NCBI GenBank assembly: GCA_003451975.1
Contig: DMIX01000191.1
Span: 745 to 7,027, forward strand
From: Propionibacteriaceae bacterium
GTDB taxonomy: Bacteria; Actinomycetota; Actinomycetes; Propionibacteriales; Propionibacteriaceae
Length of the DNA stretch: 6,283 nucleotides
Reading direction: 5' to 3'
Shown here: piece after piece, positions 1 through 3,899 of the stretch
Numbering within the stretch: the stretch's first letter is position 1
Layout of the letters: each line of letters starts with the position of its first letter
Notes under the pieces: generated by a model
Database searches by the model: none
Told to the model about the DNA's origin: nothing
What the model saw: only the letters and a program-made list of their open reading frames with translations
Translations under genes and position numbers: made by a program

Positions 1-2305
1 GGTACAGGTTGATCCCGTACTCGCCGGGCAGCATGACCTGGTCCTCCGGCGCTTCGAAGTAGAGGTAGGTCGTCCCATCGGGCGGCCCTTCGCCCCACAA
101 CGCAGCGCCTGTGTTTCGGGTCGTCGCGCCATCGATGACCCATTCGGCAGACCAGAGCTGCTCCGGCGACATGTCGAAGTAGTCGAAGATGGCATACACG
201 CGATCGACGCCGAAGTCGAAGGCACGGCTGGTACCGATCGGCTCGCGGTCATCTGTCATGCCGGTGGCGAAAGTGATCGCACCGAAATAACCCTGTGGTG
301 GGCGGGTGTATTCCGCGACCTGCACCGTCGCCTGCTGCACCGGCGTGTCATCTATGTAGAGCCTCAACGCGTACTCACCCGCCTCCAACCCATTTGGATC
401 TGAAATGGAGTAGGCAACCCAACCGGTCACATCATCGTCCCAGCGTTCATAGCTGGCATTGACATAGGGTTCACCATTCAACGTCCAGAACCGCCCCCAT
501 GATTGCTCAGGCTGCATGTTGTCGTACGTGAAATAGGCCCACACCGCGTCGGTTCCTTCCGGGAACGCGTTCGTTGGGTTGACCGGCCGGCCGTCGTCGG
601 TCACGTCTTCGCAGAAGATGATGGAGCCCAAATGAGGACCGTTGACGTCCTGCCGAGGGGGTGGAGCACTTTCCGCTTCCACCTGGAAGGAACCCTGCCG
701 TACCGCGACGCCTTCGACGAACAGCGTCAAGGTGAACGTGCCGCTGAGATCGCCGTCGGCATCCGCCTCGATATAGTATGCCTCCCAACCAGCGGGACCA
801 CCCGCCCAGCCGTCCTCGCTCCGCGCATAGGGCTGGCCGTCACGCGTCCACACCTGCCCCCACGGCAGCCCATCGGACATGTTCTGGTATGTGAAGAGCG
901 CCGCGACCGCGCGTGTACCGGCCGCGAAGTGCTCGCTCGCGTTGACCGGCTGCCCGTCGGCGGTGACGGTCTCACAGAACGTGATCGGGCCGATGTACGG
1001 CGCACCGTCTGCCGTGCCGGGTGAGGGTATGGGCGCGACCGCCTGTGTCACCACGGGAAGCGGCGCCGCAGTCGGTGCGGGAGCCTCTCCACTGGATTCG
1101 ACGAAGAATGAGGCTTCCTGCATCCTGTCGCCGGCGACGAACAGGGTCAGCGTGTACTCACCCTGCAGGGGCAACGGTTCGTTGGTGACGTGGAGTGCCA
1201 ACCAGCCCTCGGCACCGTCTTCCCAGGTTCGGCCAACGTCCTGCGTGAAGAATTCGCCGTTCTCCTCCCAGTAGTCGCCCCAGACCATCCCATCACGCAT
1301 GTTTGCGTACGTGAAATATGCCCACACTCCCGTGGTTCCGGCAGGGAACATCGTCGCAGGATGCACCGGCACACCATCGTCGGTTACGTCCGCACAGAAC
1401 GTGATCGGGCTGAATGTGGGCTGCAGCGAGTGGATCAGCGCCGGAGCGGCGGTAGGCTGCGCGGTTGGCTTGCCGCCACTCCAGGCTCCCGGCGAGAGCG
1501 TACAGCGCGCCTCGGCGACGACCTCGCCGTCGACCTCGAAGGTCATCGCATATTCACCGGCGGGCAATGGGGAATCGTCCCCGTTGGTAATGCGCTCCCA
1601 CCACATCCCGGAGGGAGCTTCCAGGACGCGCTCCCACGACGTGCGGTACTGGCCGTTGTAGTAAGCGGATGCAACCAGCGGAGTCCCAGGCGCTGCGTCC
1701 GAATAGCTGGCGAAGAAGTAAAGTACGGTGGTGCCGTAGGGGAAACTGGTGTCCGTGGGGCTGGGCACACCGTTTGCCTCATCGAATGCGGCGGTCGCCT
1801 GCAGCTGCGCGAAAGCGGGGAGTGCCGGGCCGGACGTCGCCAACAGGCCGGGGATATCGCCCACCGTGCATGTGGCCACCGCCACCTGGACTCCCTCGAC
1901 CTCCAACGCGAATTGATAGGTACCGGTGGGCAGAGGCAACCCGTCCGCAGTACCCACGTGGTTTTCGAGTATACCCTCGCGCAGCGTGAATGTGCTTGTT
2001 TGCGCCGTGATCGCCTCACCGTCCAGATACCAGATCCCTTCGTAGAGGGTCCCGACCGCCACGTTGCTGTAGGACAAGGAAGCGTACAATGTGAGGGTGT
2101 CCGCCGCGAAGTGGACTGCGGCCCCGACCGGGGTATAGCCGGTCTCGTCGAAATCCGTGCTGAAGGTGATCGGCCCGTAGTAGGCCGCGAGCCCAGTCTG
2201 ATACACACCGCGATCCGGTGGCGCCGAATAGCCTGTCTGCCACGAGACCAACAGCACGACCAAGAGGAACAGGGCAAAGAACTTGTACCGGAAGACTTTG
2301 TTCAT
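1..2305 (-). CDS. Exported protein of tandem 107-residue modules, unknown function (C-terminus beyond window)
   Basis: I read this frame codon by codon from the ATG at 2305 to the left edge: 768 codons, no stop, so the gene continues outside. The N-terminus (MNKVFRYKFF, then ALFLLVVLLVSW) has basic residues before a hydrophobic core, typical of a Sec signal peptide or N-terminal anchor. No ideal A-x-A site follows; cleavage near residue 28 is possible. Six modules of about 107 residues follow: A 43-149, B 165-271, C 298-404, D 438-544, E 559-665 and F 674 onward (95 residues visible). The B/C and C/D linkers are Pro/Ala/Thr-rich. The modules are rich in Asp/Glu, Trp and Tyr, look beta-rich, and show no catalytic motif. 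The start is fixed by a Shine-Dalgarno 7 nt upstream. The gene lies 52 nt downstream of rlmI on the same strand and may share its transcript. A surface adhesion or binding role is inference; I do not recognise the family. Confidence 0.9.
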   Translation of the reverse strand, partial: MNKVFRYKFFALFLLVVLLVSWQTGYSAPPDRGVYQTGLAAYYGPITFSTDFDETGYTPVGAAVHFAADTLTLYASLSYSNVAVGTLYEGIWYLDGEAITAQTSTFTLREGILENHVGTADGLPLPTGTYQFALEVEGVQVAVATCTVGDIPGLLATSGPALPAFAQLQATAAFDEANGVPSPTDTSFPYGTTVLYFFASYSDAAPGTPLVASAYYNGQYRTSWERVLEAPSGMWWERITNGDDSPLPAGEYAMTFEVDGEVVAEARCTLSPGAWSGGKPTAQPTAAPALIHSLQPTFSPITFCADVTDDGVPVHPATMFPAGTTGVWAYFTYANMRDGMVWGDYWEENGEFFTQDVGRTWEDGAEGWLALHVTNEPLPLQGEYTLTLFVAGDRMQEASFFVESSGEAPAPTAAPLPVVTQAVAPIPSPGTADGAPYIGPITFCETVTADGQPVNASEHFAAGTRAVAALFTYQNMSDGLPWGQVWTRDGQPYARSEDGWAGGPAGWEAYYIEADADGDLSGTFTLTLFVEGVAVRQGSFQVEAESAPPPRQDVNGPHLGSIIFCEDVTDDGRPVNPTNAFPEGTDAVWAYFTYDNMQPEQSWGRFWTLNGEPYVNASYERWDDDVTGWVAYSISDPNGLEAGEYALRLYIDDTPVQQATVQVAEYTRPPQGYFGAITFATGMTDDREPIGTSRAFDFGVDRVYAIFDYFDMSPEQLWSAEWVIDGATTRNTGAALWGEGPPDGTTYLYFEAPEDQVMLPGEYGINLY
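973..990 (-). repeat. 18-bp direct repeat, copy in module D
   Basis: The plus-strand string CACAGAACGTGATCGGGC occurs here and again at 1393-1410, 420 bp apart, at the same point of modules D and C (it encodes the start strand G/S-P-I-T-F-C). Identity at the nucleotide level, including third codon positions, indicates that C and D arose by relatively recent internal duplication or are kept alike by gene conversion. Confidence 0.8.
1393..1410 (-). repeat. 18-bp direct repeat, copy in module C
   Basis: Exact partner of the 18-bp string at 973-990, in the first strand of module C. See that entry for interpretation. Confidence 0.8.
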
Positions 2306-2357
2306 CTCGCATCTCCTTTGACGTTCGGTCCAGCGGACTGCGTCGCTACGCTGGTCT
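2306..2357 (-). other. Short rlmI-to-repeat-gene spacer, no clear terminator
   Basis: This spacer contains the Shine-Dalgarno of the downstream gene and one weak inverted repeat, CCAGCG (2330-2335) with CGCTGG (2349-2354) around a 13-nt loop. No T-run follows the stem on the minus strand, so it is not a convincing intrinsic terminator. No good promoter is visible either. Cotranscription of rlmI and the repeat gene is therefore the simplest reading, but this is inference. Confidence 0.5.
2313..2319 (-). promoter_or_regulatory. Ribosome binding site of the 107-residue-module gene
   Basis: On the minus strand AAAGGAG lies 7 nt before the ATG at 2305. This decides the start and, with the hydrophobic N-terminus that follows directly, supports the exported reading. 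Confidence 0.8.
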
Positions 2358-3554
2358 TCACCACACCCTACATACGAAACCTTTCAGATACTCCGATTCG
2401 GGAAAAGCCAGCAGAATCGGATGATCTGCTGCCTGGGAAAGCTTCTCGAGGATTTGCACATCGCGCCCGGCATCCACGCTCGCCCCGAAGATGACCTTCT
2501 GGAACAGGTCAGGGCTCACCAGACCGGAGCAGGAGAACGTCAGCAAAGTTCCGCCTGGTTCGAGCAGGCGCATCGCCAGCAAGTTGATGTCCTTGTAGCC
2601 ACGACATGCCGACTGAACCTGTCCCTGTGTCGAGGCAAACTTGGGCGGGTCCATAATGACGCAATCGAAAGTCCGTCCCTCGTCTCTAAACCGGCGGAGC
2701 ATCGAGAAAACATCGCCGGTAATCCACTCGTCATCGCGTGGACCGGGGACGTTCAATGCCATGTTCGTTTCCGCCTGGGCCAAAGCATCGGCTGACACGT
2801 CGACGCTCACCACACGTTTGGCACCGGCCTTCGCCGCGTAGACCCCGAAGGCGCCCGTGTACGCGAACGCGTTTAGCACCGTGTCGGCTTCGCGAAAATG
2901 AGGAATGGCGCGACGCCGGTTGTCTCGCTGATCCAGATAGAACCCCGTCTTCTGCCCCGCCTTGATATCGACGACGAAACGGTGGCCCTGCTCGACAATC
3001 TCCAGTTGCTCGGGCGGCATTTCTCCGCTCAGCAGACCGGCCTCTTCCGGTAGACCTTCCCTGCGACGCACATCCACGTCGCTGCGGTTGTAGATGCCCC
3101 GCGGAGCGAGGATATCCTGCAACAGGCTCACGATCTCGTCGCGCAGCGTTTCAACCCCCAACGTCAGAAGCTGCACGACCAGATAGTCGCCGTAGCGGTC
3201 TACAATCAGGCCCGGCAGACCATCCGACTCGGCGTTGACCAGGCGCAGTGCATCACACTCGTTCTCATCGAGCAGCCAGCGCCGGCCCAGTACGGCCCGC
3301 TCTAGTCGCCGTTGCAGCCAGAGGCGGTCGATCGTCTCCGACTCATCCCACGTCAGCAGCCGCACGGTGATTTGCGACAGCCGGTTGATGTAGCCACGGG
3401 CCAGAAAGTGTCCCCGCCCATCGACTACATCCACGATGTCACCATCGCGGATGCCGTCATCGATCCTGGCAATCGCGCCCGAGAACACCCAGGGGTGTCG
3501 ATTCAAGACCGGTTTTTCCTTACCCGGTCTGAGATGCACACGTTTCATCGGCAT
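2358..3554 (-). CDS. rlmI: RlmI-type 23S rRNA (cytosine-C5) methyltransferase
   Basis: Cytoplasmic SAM-dependent enzyme of the RlmI/YccW family; the E. coli member makes m5C1962 in 23S rRNA. The 398-residue product matches the family's usual length of about 400. An N-terminal PUA-like RNA-binding domain (about residues 1-70, with HPWVFSGAI and FLARGYIN) is followed by the central segment with NAESDGLPGLIVDRYGDY (108-125). Then come the family signature GQKTGFYLDQRDNR (200-213), SAM motif I NAFAYTGAFGVYAA (228-241), the acidic ribose-binding residue in VSVDVS (D252), motif IV MDPPKF (301-306) and motif VI TFSCSG (339-344), where C342 is the presumed catalytic cysteine. A start at the TTG at 3560 would give 400 residues, but it is only 2 nt from the Shine-Dalgarno; the ATG at 3554 has ideal spacing. 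All key motifs are intact. The exact target base is inferred from the family. Confidence 0.94.
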   Translation of the reverse strand: MPMKRVHLRPGKEKPVLNRHPWVFSGAIARIDDGIRDGDIVDVVDGRGHFLARGYINRLSQITVRLLTWDESETIDRLWLQRRLERAVLGRRWLLDENECDALRLVNAESDGLPGLIVDRYGDYLVVQLLTLGVETLRDEIVSLLQDILAPRGIYNRSDVDVRRREGLPEEAGLLSGEMPPEQLEIVEQGHRFVVDIKAGQKTGFYLDQRDNRRRAIPHFREADTVLNAFAYTGAFGVYAAKAGAKRVVSVDVSADALAQAETNMALNVPGPRDDEWITGDVFSMLRRFRDEGRTFDCVIMDPPKFASTQGQVQSACRGYKDINLLAMRLLEPGGTLLTFSCSGLVSPDLFQKVIFGASVDAGRDVQILEKLSQAADHPILLAFPESEYLKGFVCRVW

Positions 3555-3562
3555 GCTCAACG

Positions 3563-3569
3563 TCCTCTC
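3563..3569 (-). promoter_or_regulatory. Ribosome binding site that decides the rlmI start
   Basis: The minus strand reads GAGAGGA here. AGGA ends 8 nt before the ATG at 3554 but only 2 nt before the TTG at 3560, so the ATG at 3554 is preferred. A further in-frame ATG at 3548 is 14 nt away and less likely. Confidence 0.7.
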
Positions 3570-3581
3570 GATATGGGTTCA

Positions 3582-3595
3582 GCGTAGCACTACGC
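3582..3595 (-). repeat. 14-nt inverted repeat in the rlmI leader
   Basis: GCGTAG-CA-CTACGC is a 6-bp inverted repeat with a 2-nt centre, 27 nt upstream of the rlmI ATG. It could form a 5-bp hairpin with a 4-nt loop in the leader RNA, or be a protein site. No T-run follows, so it is not a terminator. Function unknown. Confidence 0.45.
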
Positions 3596-3713
3596 GCACT
3601 GACCATCAGCCCACGCAGCGCTGAAGTCTGCTCCAGTAGTCAGGCCGTTATGGTTTGTCCCATGCTTATGTCTCAACCCGCAGGTGAATGCCGCCACACG
3701 GGAATACGCTCCA

Positions 3714-3743
3714 ATTATATGCATAAACAGAGAATGATAGAAA
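3714..3743 (-). promoter_or_regulatory. Possible leftward promoter for rlmI
   Basis: The minus strand has a perfect TATAAT (3714-3719). The -35 element is poor: the best fit is TTTCTA at 3738-3743 with an 18-nt spacer. TGCA directly upstream of the -10 resembles an extended -10 but sits one base too far out. A start near 3707 would give a leader of about 150 nt. The -10 match is good; the overall promoter call is tentative. Confidence 0.45.
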
Positions 3744-3790
3744 TCTCGTTGTTGCCAAACATTCCGGCTGCGTCATCCGGAGACCCACAG

Positions 3791-3819
3791 TTGACTTCCA
3801 CACAGATTGCGGGTAAGAT
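3791..3819 (+). promoter_or_regulatory. Sigma70-type promoter for the rightward repeat gene
   Basis: TTGACT (3791-3796) and TAAGAT (3814-3819) are separated by exactly 17 nt, five of six and four of six matches to the consensus. Transcription would start near 3826, giving a leader of about 75 nt before the ATG at 3900. Confidence 0.7.
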
Positions 3820-3821
3820 TT

Positions 3822-3832
3822 GGTTGCCAACC
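3822..3832. promoter_or_regulatory. Candidate operator: 11-nt perfect odd palindrome at the predicted transcription start
   Basis: GGTTG-C-CAACC is symmetrical about C3827 and overlaps the predicted start of the rightward transcript. Its core GTTGCCAA recurs at 3751-3758, just upstream of the leftward promoter's -35 position, where only TTG-C-CAA remains symmetrical. The position suits a repressor or dual regulator; no regulator gene is in the window. Confidence 0.4.
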
Positions 3833-3887
3833 GGTAAGCGAGCCAATCGAACATGTCCTCAGATCAAGCTCTGGCGCGCTACACTCC

Positions 3888-3894
3888 AAGGAGG
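3888..3894 (+). promoter_or_regulatory. Ribosome binding site of the four-cysteine repeat gene
   Basis: AAGGAGG, a full-length anti-Shine-Dalgarno match, lies 5 nt before the ATG at 3900 and fixes the start of the long plus-strand frame. Confidence 0.85.
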
Positions 3895-3899
3895 GAGAG

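Larger units (their letters stand above)
1..2179 (-). repeat. Six tandem copies of a 321-bp (107-residue) protein module
   Basis: Module limits on the window are A 1859-2179, B 1493-1813, C 1094-1414, D 674-994, E 311-631 and F 1-286 (cut by the edge). The best-conserved copies are C, D and E. Their consensus, in order, is G-x-I-T-F-C, then VTxDGxPV, then F-x-x-GT, then a strand like VWAYFTYxNM, then WG-x-x-W, a variable loop ending G-W, and a closing hairpin GEYxLxLFV followed by a strand ending near F-x-V-E. A gapless hand alignment of C and E gives about 44 identities in 107 residues. A, B and F are more divergent but keep the register and length. Alternating hydrophobic strands suggest an all-beta, Ig-like or jelly-roll fold; that fold is inference. 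Confidence 0.85.
3555..3899. other. 345-nt divergent intergenic region
   Basis: This region separates leftward rlmI from the rightward repeat gene and is visibly more AT-rich in its middle (about 3700-3760) than the genes. It holds a rightward sigma70-type promoter, a leftward TATAAT box, two occurrences of GTTGCCAA, the inverted repeat in the rlmI leader and both Shine-Dalgarno sequences. I see no tRNA, no riboswitch-like structure and no credible small gene. The plus frame that opens at 3650 lacks a ribosome binding site and runs out of frame across the real gene. Confidence 0.75.

Noticed and set aside
2330..2354. CCAGCG/CGCTGG stem as the terminator of rlmI
   Set aside because: The stem is only 6 bp with a 13-nt loop, and no T-run follows on the minus strand.
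1190..2494. Plus-strand open frame of 434 codons across the left-hand repeat gene
   Set aside because: It is antisense to the minus-strand gene, which has an export signal, Shine-Dalgarno and repeating modules. Its translation is Arg-rich low-information sequence with no domain, and it also overlaps the end of rlmI. Other plus and minus frames between 503 and 2312 are shadows for the same reason.
3558..3560. TTG as the rlmI start (400 residues)
   Set aside because: It is only 2 nt from the Shine-Dalgarno; the ATG six bases downstream has ideal 8-nt spacing.
3718..3725. TATGCATA 8-bp palindrome as an operator
   Set aside because: It is short, AT-rich and overlaps the -10 box, so it is likely by chance; it does not extend further on either side.
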